In this document: in pieces, positions 12,296 through 24,314 of the stretch
How the letters are laid out: each line of letters starts with the position of its first letter
How positions within the stretch are numbered: the first letter of the stretch is position 1
Assembly: GCA_031310005.1 (NCBI GenBank)
Contig: CM062381.1
Location: forward strand, 1,116,001-1,180,000
Source: Dactylellina haptotyla
Lineage: Eukaryota > Ascomycota > Orbiliomycetes > Orbiliales > Orbiliaceae
Length of the DNA stretch: 64,000 nt
Direction: 5' to 3'
Position numbers and translations under genes: made by a program
The notes under the pieces: model-generated
The model's database searches: none
Seen by the model: only the letters and a program-made list of their open reading frames with translations
Told to the model about the DNA's origin: nothing

Positions 12296-14418
12296 ATGCA
12301 GATTCCTAACTTCCAATTCTCAGTTGATCCTATTGTATCTGGCAGCAGCCAGCACCGAATCATTAAATTTACTATCCCACCACCAGACTCTCGCATGCAA
12401 GACCCACCGCTCCCTCGACGGGACTTTCTAGTTCCGCATAATGGCTTACTAGATACCTCTGATGATGAAGCGATCTTTACACCTGGTCCCGAATATTCTT
12501 CAGCGGCGACGAGCATGGGAACAATGACTAAGAAACCAATGTTCCAAATTCCGAGGCCGACAACGCCAAAAGCTTCAATCATCAATGGCAACAGACCTGC
12601 AGCCAGTCTATCCACTCCCCCGACACTCTCGGCAATGGACCAACGTGAGCGTGAGATGCAACGTAAGCGTAAACGGGAGCAGACTCCGATAGATGACGCA
12701 GCGCAACTGCAGCTTCAAGCCGAGCATAAAGATCGCGATGGTAAATTGCTTGAAAGGCAAGCCAAGAGTCCGAGTCCAGCGACCCCAAGACCGATTATCA
12801 AAAAATCGTCGCCAAAGAAGAATAACGTTCGATTCTCAACGGATATTCCTCGACCTCTAACCCCGAGCACTCTAACTGCAACTAAAAAGAGATCGAGTAT
12901 CGATGCCGCCGTTCAGAGCGAACTTTATCAACAAGAAGAAGATTCCGACACTTTGGAGGAAGAGAAGGCTGTTAATTCCCACCTTTCGCCCCCAAAACCT
13001 AAGCGACGAAAAGAAACTGGATCAAACTTTTTCCCAAGCATAACCCAAACTCTCTTCGCAGCCGGCGCTTTTGCTTGTGTGGGTTTACTGGGTCTGAAAA
13101 TGTTTCCAACAGATGCCACAGAGTCTAAATTGATGGCCCTGTGTAACATACCTGGGATGCATGGCATCGCGGAAACTCTTCCTTTTTGCGCCGGTATTGG
13201 CTCCTCGAAGAATCGAGGACCATTCAACTACGCCAAAGGCGAGAAGGCACCACCCGACTACAAGCGACTCATGGAACTACAGTTCAGCTTTGAGAAGATC
13301 CTCGAGGATTCTGTTGGTGGAAGCAGATTGGCATATGATATGAAGACCAGTGAAATGGCTGTTCGAGATTTGACGACCCTCGTCAGAGTTAGCGGACTAG
13401 CATGTCGGTATGTGCTCACCTAGTAGGTCGAGTTTTTTTGTGAAGAACAAGAACTAACAGTTGCTTTTAGTGACCAACTTGTAGTTCACTTGGAAAAATT
13501 CGGTGATAACGCACGAGTCGCATCGCGAAGTTTGTCGAAATTTTCTTCTCGGGTTATGGGGACGATCGATAGCATCTTAGCCTTGGATGAATGGGCAAAG
13601 AAAACTCTCGAGGACATTCGAGATTACGAAAAATCAGGTCCACATTTGGGGATTTCGAGTTTAGTCATGTGGAAAGATCACGATAGAATTCGCCGCGACG
13701 TATCAAATACCTTCCTGAAGACGACCGAGGGGATGGATGGACAACTCCAAAGGCTTGTGATAGAAGCTCAGGGTGTTCTTCGAATTCTTGATGAGCTAGA
13801 AGATAGACTGAACACAATTCGTAAGTTTTCTAAATTTGAAGATGGAAATATATCAAGAGCGATCTGCTAACGGATAATCTTAGATGAGATCATTTCTCGG
13901 GAGGCAAACCATATCAAGATCGAGAATGATGAAGTTTTGTCCGCAATTCTAACAAAGCTCGGTGCGAATAAGCAAAAAATCGCTCGCAACAAGGAGCATG
14001 TCAAGCTACTCAACAACGTTGGCCATTACCGAAAGACGGCACTTAATCACGTGTCCGCAACCGTGGTTGAATTGGAGCGAATGAGTGCGGATTTAGAACA
14101 GCTTCGAGAGACTGTTGCTGCACCGAGTCTATTGGATGGCGTGGTCGAAGTCCCCATCGAGTTGCATATCCGCAATATCGATCAGGGCATTCTGAGACTT
14201 ACAGCAGGGAGATTGAAGGCATCGAGTAGAAAGGAAGAGTATGTATTCATCTAGTAGAACGCTCACCTTATAAATAAAATACGGGTTGGCTAATTGTTAT
14301 TTCGGTTCACAGATACCATCAGGCTGTGCTCGCTGGAATCGACTATCAGAACAAACTGATTAATGCTCAGATTGCTGATATCGCTTCGAAACCGCTTGTA
14401 CACAACGTAGACATATGA
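12296..14418 (+). CDS. Single-pass membrane protein with long coiled-coil C-terminal half (conserved fungal, function unknown)
   Basis: Four exons (12296-13407, 13471-13820, 13884-14238, 14313-14418) give 640 aa. The N-terminal 240 residues are polar, rich in P, S, T and K, with clusters such as QREREMQRKRKRE and PKPKRRKE that could be nuclear-localisation signals. One hydrophobic segment, SITQTLFAAGAFACVGLLGL, lies near residues 248-267. After it come a few cysteines (CNIPGMHG, PFCAGIG) and then about 330 mostly helical residues with heptad-like spacing, for example LVIEAQGVLRILDELEDRL and VELERMSADLEQLRE. One membrane span flanked by a basic N-terminus and a coiled coil fits a nuclear-envelope or ER protein, but that is inference. 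A later ATG at 12395 is an alternative start. I do not recognise the family by name. Confidence 0.85.
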
Positions 14419-15611
14419 TGGGTTTGCTCTTTTCTTGTTTCGATGATACCAATTTCTTTTGCTCGCTATAGACTGATAGACACGATACCTTTGATTTGAG
14501 TGGGAAAACAGATGAGGTCTCTGCAATTATAGGATTCGTTTTTCTCACGTTAGTTTATGTTTTACTTTTCTTTTCATTTCTGTTTTTTTTTTTAGGTGCT
14601 ATTCGATCTTTAAGATCTGCCAGAGTACTGCTGAGTTTCTGGGTTAGCCCTACATGGCGTTGCTGGTGTAACATTGCATTCTATCTCCCTTCCTTCCTTT
14701 ATCTCTACTGTTGTGCTTCTTTTGAAAACACTTCTAGCAAATATCAGGATCTTGAGAAGTTCTCGATTTGAGCCTGAAAGCTGGAAGATGCTGAGTGCTT
14801 TTCATTTATTTATGCGATCAGTTCATGGGACGCACCCTTTTTAACAGCATCTTTCGAAACCGCATGCTACGTTTACGCATATCGGTCTCTTTTTTATTAT
14901 CACTCCTGTACTTTTCGAAAAAGGCTTTTATTCGGGTTTTGAGCGGTTATATAGCTTATGCATGTACACCATACTCATTATTTTCCTTAACTGGATCCCT
15001 ACTCGACCTGTTATTCTGCTTGTTTTTTCGGTTTCTGCGTCTTTGATTTTCTGTTATTGACCATTTAGCGTTGACTTTTTTCATGTATCAGTGGAGTTCA
15101 TATCTTGTATTCTGGTTTCTCGGTTTTTTCCCGGTGTTTCTATCTTTGGACAATTCGCCTCATCTACAAGCGTTTCGCACGCCGATTCTTCGATTTCCTT
15201 TGTTCTTGCTTCCCTTATCGGGCTCATTTTACCTATTTTTTTCACCTCGCAGATTTGTTCGTTTTTCTAGTAGGATGTCGGCATTCGCACATGGCGTGCC
15301 CCTGCGATTTTCAGGGTGTCGTATCCTTTAACCCTACGGATTTCTGTTAAAAACTCTCTTTGGAGTTGCAGATAGACATATAAGAATTTTGTAATATACG
15401 AAATTCAAGTAAAGGACTCAAAGTTCCTTTTTCGCTTCCCATATTTTTCGTTCGAAAATATACATCTCACAAATACTAGGCATGAAGTCGGAAGACCCAA
15501 AAAGCAGAAGGCTTCAATTATTTTTACTTTCATTAAGAACACAGCTCGATTCCGTTCGCTACGACCAAAAAACCAAACGAGTGAACGAGATAAACACACA
15601 CTCCCTACTTT
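14419..15611. other. Intergenic between convergent genes
   Basis: The membrane-protein gene and catalase converge here. The sequence is T-rich on the plus strand, and its open frames are F/L-rich translations of that bias, with no recognisable domain. I see no gene. Confidence 0.6.
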
Positions 15612-18206
15612 TTAAAAAGCGACTTGCTCCGCCAAACCTTCCAACTCTCGCTCCCAGCATCTATGTGTGCTAATCCTGTACGCAAATGCACCGATAAAGT
15701 CCGATGCACCCTTCATAATTTCCACAATCTCTTTAACCCCCCCTTCGAGTCCTCCAACTGTCACGACACCATACGAATCAACTGCCTGATTCGAGGACTC
15801 GTCCGCTGTATTCACAACCGGAAGTTGTATAGCCTTCTTGATAAGCTGGACAGAAGCTCCAACAGCACCAATCGGTTTCAGATGACCGAAGGATTCACGG
15901 ATCCAATGGATTACGCGCCCGTTGGAAGCGAGAGATGCAACGTGGGCACCCGGTGGGAGAAGGAGCGCGTCGAACATTGTCTATTATTATTACGAGTTAT
16001 TAGTAAGATTAAATGAGGAAGGTAAATCGCGAAAAAGTATTATTGAACTCACCGATCGTTGGTCCTCAAAGTGGTGATCTGCCCAGATGCCACTACCTGT
16101 ATTTCCTTTTGTTTCACCTGCAGCGTAGATATAGTTCCTCCTTGGACCGATGATCATCGGCACCGCTCCAGCGGCAGTTAGTGCTGCCTTTGCCGTTGTG
16201 ACGAATGTTTTATCGTATCCGTCTGCGAGGATTATTGCGATTCTTCGGCTCTTTATAGTAGGCTTCTCTGGCATAAATGCCATCTGTGAGAGGAATTTGC
16301 TCTTTTCGCCATGGTTCTGTCGAAATTGAGTAGGCAGCGTACCACCAACATTCTCAGCGACGATTTTAGCAAGAGAGATATCGATATCCGCGAGCCGAGC
16401 ACACGCTCTGTTGAATACAACCTCGTCATCACAATGTGACAGTTCAAAACTGAGTGCCTTGGTGATGTGTAGCCTTTCGATATCTGTCATGGAATTCCAG
16501 AACAGTGTAGCTTGATTGAAGTGCTCTTTGAACTTTGGCGCTTGAAGTCGCTGTTTGATGCCTACCACTTTTTCTGGGTATTCTCTGTATGCTGTAGTAT
16601 CCTTCGGATCACTGACTGGAGGAGTACCTTCAAATCTGTTGGGCCAATAGTTTACTTTTCCCTTGGTGATGCGGTGCCGGCTTGCACCGTCACGGTTGAT
16701 ATTGAGGTACGGACAGACGGGGCGGTTGATGGGAAGTTCTTCCCAGTTTATGCCGAGACGGGTGATTTGGGTGTCGAAGTATGAGAACTACATAATTTGA
16801 ACTCTCAGTATACATATTTAGTCAGCAGCAGTTGGAAGAGCGTAACATACGTTTCTGCCTTGGAGGAGAGGGTCATCAGAGAATCCGATACCGGGCACCA
16901 CATGTGACGTGCAAAATGCCACCTGCTCCGTTTGGGTGAAATACTCATCGACAGACCTGTCGAGTACCAGTTCACCGATATATCTCACAGGTACCAATTC
17001 CTCCGGCCAGATCTTTGTGGCGTCGAGTATATCGAACTCGAATGCGTCCTGCTGGTTCTCTGGTATAACCTGGATGCCAAAATCCCACTTTGCCGGTGCA
17101 CCATTCTTGATCGCTTCTTCGAGATCTTTACGGTGGAAGTCTGGATCTTGGCCGGATAGCTTTAGTGCCTCATCCCAAACCAGAGAGTGAACGCCCAGTT
17201 CGGGTTTAAAGTGAAACTTGACGAATGAACGTTCGCCGGCAGCGTTGACGAGAGTGAAAGTGTTAACGCCGAAGCCCTGCATCATGCGATAGGATCGTGG
17301 GATGCCGCGGTCAGACATGGCTGGATGCGTCGATTTATTAGATTCAATATCAATCCAGATAGAGGTAACAAGCAAGAGAACTCACCCCACATAAGCATGT
17401 GCGTAGCCTCGCTATGCAGGATAGTAAAATCCCAAAAGTTATTATGCGCAGACTGGGCTTGTGGGACTTCATTATCCGGCTCTGGTTTCCCGGCGTGGAT
17501 CAAGTCTGGGAACTTTATGGCGTCCTGAATGAAGAATACAGGAATATCGTTACCGACGATATCCCAGTTTCCCTCTTGAGTGTAGAATTTGACGGCGAAA
17601 CCGCGGACATCACGGACGGTATCTGCTGAACCGCGAGAACCCAAGACCGTGGAAAACCGGACGAAGACCGGGGTTGTGCGAGAGGTGTCGGTTAGGACGT
17701 TGGCATGGGTGACGTCTGATGCAGATTGTTTGAGTTTGAAGTATCCAAAGGCGCCGGCGCCGCGGGCGTGGACTACGCGCTCCGGGATTCGTTCCTAAAT
17801 TAATAACGTTCATGCGTTAATATAGAAGTATCTATCCATCGATTGATAGACGTTATATGCTTACATGGTCGAAGCGGTGTATCTTTTCTCGAGCAATGCT
17901 ACAAAACGTCTTTGTTAGCATCATCCGATTCAGGAGCGATTCGGTTCCACAATATGATACTTACCTATCCTCCAAGAGCATTGGTCCTTCTCTCCCATCA
18001 CTGTCGACAACTCGCAACCAAGAATTGGAAGCTGACTCCGGTAGTCGGACACCGAAATCCGTGGTCATGTTTTGCGACTTGGTATGCCCATCGACGATGT
18101 CGGCTTTGATGCTTGCTATTTTGGCATTGCCAAACGCAGCTGAATCCTGAATGGCATTCCCCGCTTGGAGCACCTTATCGTGGACTTGTTCCATTATTGA
18201 TGCCAT
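15612..18206 (-). CDS. Large-subunit catalase with C-terminal DJ-1/GATase-like domain
   Basis: Six exons (18206-17965, 17898-17865, 17794-17386, 17320-16851, 16787-16053, 15980-15612) give 752 aa, normal for the fungal large-subunit clade. It breaks down hydrogen peroxide to water and oxygen with haem. The catalytic His lies in ERVVHARG and the distal Asn region is GNWDIVGND. The proximal-side motif is [12 protein letters not shown], where the Tyr before x-DTQ is the haem ligand. The last 150 or so residues ([12 protein letters not shown] to the end) form the flavodoxin/DJ-1-like domain typical of this clade. There is no signal peptide: the N-terminus [14 protein letters not shown] is soluble, so a cytosolic or peroxisomal enzyme is likely, although the C-terminus EQVAF is not a peroxisomal SKL. 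All intron phases agree. It sits alone and convergent with the upstream gene. Confidence 0.96.
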
Positions 18207-19157
18207 TGCCTCTCTTGTGAATATAAGTTGTAAGTGGTGAAACGAATGCCTACGGGTTTGTTGGTGCCAATTCGTGAGGTGCAAAGTTATGCGCTGTTAT
18301 TGGGGGCTTTTTATATCCACTTTTGCAACAACTTGCTAGCCCGGGCAATATTGAAGGAAATAAAACATAAAATATAGGTCTGAGAACATTATGACGTCCG
18401 CTATTCCGCACGAGTCGTGCACCGGCCACCTGTCACCGCGTATTTCCAGCTATTGAAAAACGCGAGTCGTGAATCAACCCAACTATGCATCTTACTATAA
18501 GATGACCAATGCTCATGGTCTCAGCTACTAAGCTAAGAATGGCCAGGTTATTCTATAAAACGCACCCCATATGATGCCTCCATCGGAAACCTCCTTCAAA
18601 CGGATTGCAAGAAATAATCGAGTTCGTCAGGACTCCTCTTCCAACCGACACTAGCCCAGCGGGCACCACATCCCGGTCTGGGTTTCCAACCGTGCAGCTG
18701 CCATTGGTGGGTTGCCCTGGAGCTTTCCGGGCCGCACTGTTTCTCGATCCCGCTTTCCTTGCTCACCGCTGCATCTGCGCATAGCTCCGGCAGCCGGGGA
18801 CTATTTCGGAAATCCAACCTGATCTCATGTTGTGTTGTTATGACATAATAATATTTCAATCCCAATGCTAGCGGTAATAAAGGGATTTAAAATGCCAGCG
18901 ACAGGTAAAGTGTATTCCCGAATATCATTTGTAGCAAATTTTAGAAAACAAGTAATACTTATAGGGCGGACGTTTCAAAATCATACAATAGACTATATAC
19001 TAGTAAATGCCAAACACAAGTGCTCAAGACAACAGACCAACCAAAAAATTATCAATCATGAAGGTTTTCGAAGAAAACATATCTAAAGAATATATCGAAT
19101 AGATCCACTAGCATTATTTCTTCCAACGTATTAAATAACTAAAACAGTAGTGTGTTC
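18207..19157. other. Intergenic between catalase start and F-box gene end
   Basis: The part adjoining 18207 is the catalase promoter, with a TATATCC-like A/T stretch near 18310. The rest contains only weak open frames, and 18860-19140 is AT-rich. I see no gene. Confidence 0.55.
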
Positions 19158-21095
19158 TCAATCTTCTCGTTTCCGCGGGTTTAGATGCTTTGCAAATCCA
19201 AACAAACCAGATACCAAGCTCCTTCTTTCGCGCGGCGCACCGTCCTCGTTGCGTCCAAATCTTAACCGTTGCCGCAAACGCAATGAGTGAGAGGCTTTCG
19301 AGGGTGGTTCGGGGGCAGGTTGCGATTGCCCACGTGTGAGAACAAGTGCATCAGTCAGGCCAGGAGAAGGGTCATTGCGGTATGCTGGAGAGTAATGGGG
19401 GATTATTATGCCTCCCCTGTAGCATTCAGCGACATCCTTGTCGAGGAAAGCGTATTCGAAATTTACGCCCTTCCCCGCTAACACCTCATGAATGTTCTTG
19501 AACTCCGATGCGGTTATAGCGTTTATATATGCCTCCATCGAAACTTTCTTGAGCTTTGGCAGCGCCTCAGGAGACAAGGTAGCTAGGACCTCCCCAATTT
19601 CCGAGCACTTGTACCATACCCGGTGGAATCTTGAACAGAAAGATACCAATATTTCGAGCGAAGGTGGAAGCCATTTATTCGGCTCCATCGCAGAGACTTG
19701 GGGGTATGAACCGTCATCTCCAGAGAAAATTCGGCCGTCAACTTGCAGTTTCCTGAGATTTGGCAGTTTGCTGATAATAACGCGGGCATAGGCGCCCCCA
19801 AAATCTATTTCCAAATTCGTAAGACTCGCGGCCTGCGAGATTATAGCCCGAGCAAAGGGTATTCGTTCCTGGTAAGTGTGCCATCCGTTTGTTAAGGTTA
19901 GAGTCTCTAGAGCTTTCGGCGCCGATATCACTCTATCCATGTAGTTTTTCCATACTATGAACTGGTCAAGCAAGATATTTTTGATACTAGATGTTTTTGC
20001 CGAAGGAATCAAGCACGCCATTTCGGCGTGCTCCTTTGCAGTTTGACATCCGCACAGCATTCCGCTGGTTGATACGATAGACTGCGAATCAACTTCCTGC
20101 CAAAACTCGTCTGCCGGCGATGAGATTTCGAATATCTCGTCAAGATTTCCGCCCGGACCCCAAAGCCACTGGTCCTCGGAGTCTGTTGCCTCGTCGGGAA
20201 GGACCTCAGGGAATATATCCAATCCGTTCAAACATTCCAGATTAGGATATTTCATAATCTCCCAAACCATTGGGGACCAGTTTTGCTCTACAGCCGACGG
20301 GCTGCTGCCAAACGTAAACCTCTGCAGAGTACTCGCGCATTTCGGTCGTTTATGTTTCAGGGCTTCTTCTAACCAAAATCTCGGTCGCACGCGGTTGTCT
20401 TTACATCCCAGCTGCGCGGTAAACTCCACCAAACGAGGCAAAGAATACAGTAACAAGACCACCATCATGTCCAAGTACGAATCTTCGACGGCGTCAATAA
20501 ATCTCTGCTCGGTGAAGCCGAGCTCGACTGCGACCAATACTTCGTATTTCTTTGGAACCGGCATTGCTACAAGATCGCCCTTGTCGGGAATTGTTTCCAA
20601 CAAATCGTTCCATTCCTTCTCTCTGTCGACCAGAGGCCGTTTCGTGAATTCAGTTGGATAGAATCTAATGGCAGGATGTCGATGTACCAGCAAATTCTCG
20701 CTCATTTCTAAATGCCTTACCGCTTCCGCTCTTCGAGGATTCGATTTGATATATTCCAGAAACTTAGGGATGGCGGCACTCGGACCCCCGAGCCGAGGTA
20801 GTTCGTCCATCAAATATTTCCCAACCGAGAGAGTTTCGAAGTACACAGGGTATACGATCTCGCGAAGTCTTCGGCAGGTGAGCATGAGAGGCTGCAATTG
20901 GCTGACGTCTGGTACGTTTTCCGCATATAAGTCGCGGTCCAGAACGTATTCACGGTAAAATGTGACAGGGACGTTTTCGTCATTGTCGAATGGAATCGAC
21001 CGTGCTTCTTTGGCCTTTACATAAACCTCGTTCTTTCTCTGGCGGACGTAGATTGCGATTTCGAGGATGAGTTCGTTGGGGAGTGAGAGAAGCAT
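19158..21095 (-). CDS. F-box-like protein with leucine-rich-repeat-type body
   Basis: Single-exon gene of 645 aa. The first residues MLLSLPNELILEIAIYV and the later CRRLREIVYPVYFETL make an F-box-like helix bundle, interrupted by an insertion rich in charged residues. The body has irregular leucine-rich segments such as LETLTLTNGW, LTNLEIDFGG, LRKLQVDGR and LKKVSMEAY, consistent with a degenerate LRR solenoid. The C-terminus is basic (RLRQRLRFGRNEDGAPRERR). Fungal F-box proteins of this layout are substrate receptors of SCF ubiquitin ligases, and the LRR side would choose the substrate; the substrate is unknown. No intron is needed. It lies tail-to-head with the oxygenase-like gene upstream. 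Confidence 0.82.
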   Translation of the reverse strand: MLLSLPNELILEIAIYVRQRKNEVYVKAKEARSIPFDNDENVPVTFYREYVLDRDLYAENVPDVSQLQPLMLTCRRLREIVYPVYFETLSVGKYLMDELPRLGGPSAAIPKFLEYIKSNPRRAEAVRHLEMSENLLVHRHPAIRFYPTEFTKRPLVDREKEWNDLLETIPDKGDLVAMPVPKKYEVLVAVELGFTEQRFIDAVEDSYLDMMVVLLLYSLPRLVEFTAQLGCKDNRVRPRFWLEEALKHKRPKCASTLQRFTFGSSPSAVEQNWSPMVWEIMKYPNLECLNGLDIFPEVLPDEATDSEDQWLWGPGGNLDEIFEISSPADEFWQEVDSQSIVSTSGMLCGCQTAKEHAEMACLIPSAKTSSIKNILLDQFIVWKNYMDRVISAPKALETLTLTNGWHTYQERIPFARAIISQAASLTNLEIDFGGAYARVIISKLPNLRKLQVDGRIFSGDDGSYPQVSAMEPNKWLPPSLEILVSFCSRFHRVWYKCSEIGEVLATLSPEALPKLKKVSMEAYINAITASEFKNIHEVLAGKGVNFEYAFLDKDVAECYRGGIIIPHYSPAYRNDPSPGLTDALVLTRGQSQPAPEPPSKASHSLRLRQRLRFGRNEDGAPRERRSLVSGLFGFAKHLNPRKRED

Positions 21096-21529
21096 ATCAG
21101 GCGGGTTATAGGTCTATCGGTGCGAATTCTTGTACCAAGTTGTGGAGATAATGTTCGAGATAAGTCGATTATTAATAAAAAATGAGAAAATGCCGATTGA
21201 GTCGAGGTCTTTAAGCTCGATTGGGTCTTGACGGCGGTATTTATCTACTGGTGGAGCAATGACGGACAAAACAGCAAATTCGCGACCTCAGCTACCTAAT
21301 TTATTAGCCGGGATGCTATCATGCCATTGAGAAGCCCCAGCCAACACAAACGTATCTATCGTGGGGCTTCGCAAGGTCGCCCCACGGCTTGGCATGAACG
21401 GACCAAAACCGCATAAACGTCGACATTATATTCTTTTAACTGGTGAGGTAGTGGCGAAGTTACTAGGATTACGCATCAAAATTGGACTTATTGTACATTC
21501 CAGCTTCTCATTGCCGAATATTAATATAT
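21096..21529. other. Intergenic, promoter of the F-box gene
   Basis: About 430 bp between the start of the F-box gene and the end of the oxygenase-like gene. It is moderately AT-rich, and no gene is seen. Confidence 0.6.
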
Positions 21530-22718
21530 CTAATGGTTTCGCTCAACAATCTCCTTTGCGAATGTTGCGAAATCCCGGTGGTCAACCTTGTCAAACAAGT
21601 TAGGCTCTGCATTAGGTCCGCGGTTAGCAAGAGGTGCACGAATTTTTGTAATAACCAGGATAAAGGTAAAAGCGAAAGACTTACGGGTGAACACAGCGAG
21701 GGTGTTTCGCGCCACACCAGGCGCTTTAGAAGCCCGAGCACCTCTAACGAAATGGGGCACAGCTTTGAATTTGCCCTGTGTTATAACTTCCAATGCTTCG
21801 CCAGTTTGGAAGGCGAGGCAACTCCTCGGGATTCCGACCTTGACAATCTGGTCGTTTCTGTTCTTGATATACAATCCGGCCTCGGGATCCGGGGAAGTCG
21901 GTAGTTCCTCCAGCTCTACTCCCTCCTTAAGAGACGGTGGGTGGGCTTTCTCATCCACAAACATGGCGGACGTTAAACCGGTAAGACAACCATGGTCGAG
22001 ATGAGTACCGCACCAACTGTCAAGGTCGTCTTCACTTTCTTCGGCCGCAGACTCTGGGGGTGGGAAATAGTGGAGTAGTCTAGCTTTGCTGGATGACGAG
22101 GTCTTAACAACATGCTCGAGGTAGCCGGGTTTGTAGTCGTCAATGTTCTTTTCGGCGTACTGGTCGCAGGCTCGTGCGACGAGGACCGCAGTATCGATAA
22201 TCAAAGCACACTGAAAAACGGACACCAGTCAGTGACACTAATCGGAAACAAAATATCAACAACCGACTTACTAATTCCTGGAAAGTCTTCTTGAACCCAG
22301 GTAGAATATCCTCGGATGGCCAAATATTTCCCTTTGTATATTCCGGTAGATCCGGATAGTCGCCCTCCGCACCATCTAGATTTGGGTCTTTGTACCACGC
22401 GCAGTTCACGTAGTAGCTACCCTTGAGGGTATCGTATCTCCCATTCGCCAATTTCTCCTTCCCGCATGACCAGCCGACCAACCATTTCGCTTCCTCACAT
22501 TCGAGCGCCGAGAGTTGCTCAGCTGGGAGATTGGCGAGATGTGTGGCATATGACAGAAGCCGCAACCGAAGCTCAGTGAACTTCTTATCCAGGTCCGAGA
22601 CGACGAGTATACCGAGGGAGCCGGGGCCGAAAGCTTCCTCAAGCGCTTTGAACGGGACTGACCCCTCCTTGAGCGCCTCAAGGGTTACTATCACCGGGTC
22701 CGCCTTTGCGTACGACAT
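21530..22718 (-). CDS. Isopenicillin-N-synthase-like / clavaminate-synthase-like 2OG-Fe(II) oxygenase
   Basis: Three exons (22718-22272, 22210-21685, 21606-21530) give 349 aa. The double-stranded beta-helix core is visible. The metal-binding pair is HLD in WCGTHLDHGCLTGL (H-x-D). The distal His is in KAVPHFVRG, and an Arg follows in GVARNTLAVF, the usual co-substrate contact. The ending VFTQPNLFDKV closes the jelly roll. The family uses Fe(II) and usually 2-oxoglutarate to hydroxylate or desaturate small molecules. The substrate cannot be told. Many fungal relatives are stand-alone genes of unknown role and this one is not beside a biosynthetic enzyme, so a secondary-metabolite cluster is not supported. 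It has no signal peptide, so it is probably cytosolic. The three proposed metal and substrate residues are all present, so it looks functional. Confidence 0.85.
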
Positions 22719-23611
22719 GTTTGTGGGGAGGATAATATCGGATAAGGCTCTGTGTAACGTTGGGTTTATCGATACGCGATATCAACGCTTATCGATACTA
22801 CTGCATGCAACCTTTTTTTATTGTAGGTGTCTTGTGCGAAAACGTTCGCTAAGTTAGATGCGGAGACTTAATGGATACAAGATTGAGGGAGAAAAAATTG
22901 CGACGAGGATTGGCATCGCATCGCGTTTTAAACACGCCTTGCTGAATCGGACGGCGCCGGGTTCCTGTGCTCGAGGAAGCCCGCATGTCTCAGACCACCT
23001 CTGATAGCGTCTTCGATCACCTGGCTGGATTTCTTGCTACCTTCCTGCTTGAAGCTTTCGGCTATCGACGTCGCTCTGGGGTCCCTTGAAGCCAGTTCCA
23101 ACACCCAACGCAAACGACAGGACCACGCCGGGAAAGGTAAGTTACACGAGTAAACCTGCAGTCCGGGGTTTATCTCACGCTGAAGCATGACTATAGTAAG
23201 ACTTTTCTTATTTTCTATGTTATAAGCGCTCCTAGGCGCCAAGTTCTTATTAGGTAACACTACGAATTTGATGAAGTTCTGTGGAGTGACGAGCGAAGCC
23301 ACCAAGATTCTTTAGCTTCTCGGTTTGGGTTAAACTCAAAAATAATACTTCTTTGACGAGATTTCTTAATCAAAGATTTGGCAATTCCATACGTCAAACC
23401 GAATCACAGGCAATTGTTGATGGCTGCACCAGTTATATTGAGAATGGCGAAGTGCTTATCATTGCCATGTCTCCTAAGGCAAACTTGAACGGCAACTCGA
23501 AGTCGCACTATTATATCTATTATATTATATTACACAAATTGTATTGTACATTGAGGTTAACCAACCATCCAGGGGGTGTGCATATTATAAGGAAACATGA
23601 TGTCTGCATAT
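22719..23611. other. Intergenic, no supported gene
   Basis: A 125-codon minus-strand open frame (23305-22928) is the longest, but it has no recognisable domain, low plausibility in residue use and no splice partners. The part near 23500-23560 is very AT-rich. Confidence 0.55.
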
Positions 23612-24314
23612 TTAGTTGTGGGCAATGATGAACTTGAAGTCATCAATGACCAACGAAACCGTAGATCCAAGGACACCATTAAGAATACCAGCAATAGTCT
23701 TTCCAGTGTCCTCAATAGTAACGATCATTCGGACGATGTTACCGGTTGAGCCAAAGGTAATCTTTCGCATGCCGTCAGAGGTGTTGAGTCCAGGAACAGA
23801 GGTCTCCTTCTGTTGCGCTAAAGGTTGGACGGACTGGCTTCCATCAGGGTTCGCAACTGCTCTGTAAGGGGTGAAGAGCAGAGTACAGATGAGCGGGGCG
23901 CCCGGAAGGCCTGGGAGGTTAAGGATGCATCCGAAGTTCAGACTCTGCGGTTGGAACCACGCAACATCAGAACCAGAGTATGCGATGTCGATGGATGGTG
24001 GGTCCGAAGTCATTGTGTTCGACGAGAGCTTTGCGACAGCGGCGAGCTGGGATGAGGATGATTTGAGAGTATTCTTGGCGAAGTTGAAACCAGAGAATCT
24101 GAGGTCGTCATAGACGCCGACGGCAGTGTTTACTGTTCCATCGTCGAACTAATAGCAATGCATAAGTTTACATTTCACAACGAATAGGAATGGAAGTCTC
24201 GAGGTTACTCACGTTTGCGACAACATTCTGGGCAGGATTTACGACCTGCGCACTGCCAAGTCCAATGATAGATGTAAGAAGGAAAGAGAGCGAGATGATG
24301 CTTGATCGGACCAT
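23612..24314 (-). CDS. Small secreted protein of unknown function
   Basis: Two exons (24314-24213, 24148-23612) give 212 aa. The first 22 residues, beginning MVRSSIISLSFLLTSIIGLG, form a clear signal peptide with likely cleavage after GSA (about residue 22). The mature part begins QVVNPAQNVVAN. The rest is beta-rich and polar with few cysteines (one in NFGCILNLPG, one in LICTLLF). A possible cell-wall or apoplastic protein can be inferred from the signal peptide and size only. I do not recognise the family. A secreted effector is possible, but nothing in the sequence proves it. It borders a gene-poor AT-rich block, a common setting for fungal secreted proteins. Confidence 0.82.

Noticed and set aside
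18596-18865. 89-codon minus-strand frame between catalase and the F-box gene
   Set aside because: No domain and poor residue use; left as intergenic.
21530-22718. Part of a secondary-metabolite cluster because of the 2OG-Fe(II) oxygenase fold
   Set aside because: No synthase, P450, methyltransferase or transporter lies nearby.
22928-23305. 125-codon minus-strand frame
   Set aside because: No domain, no conserved-looking core, no introns or promoter signal.
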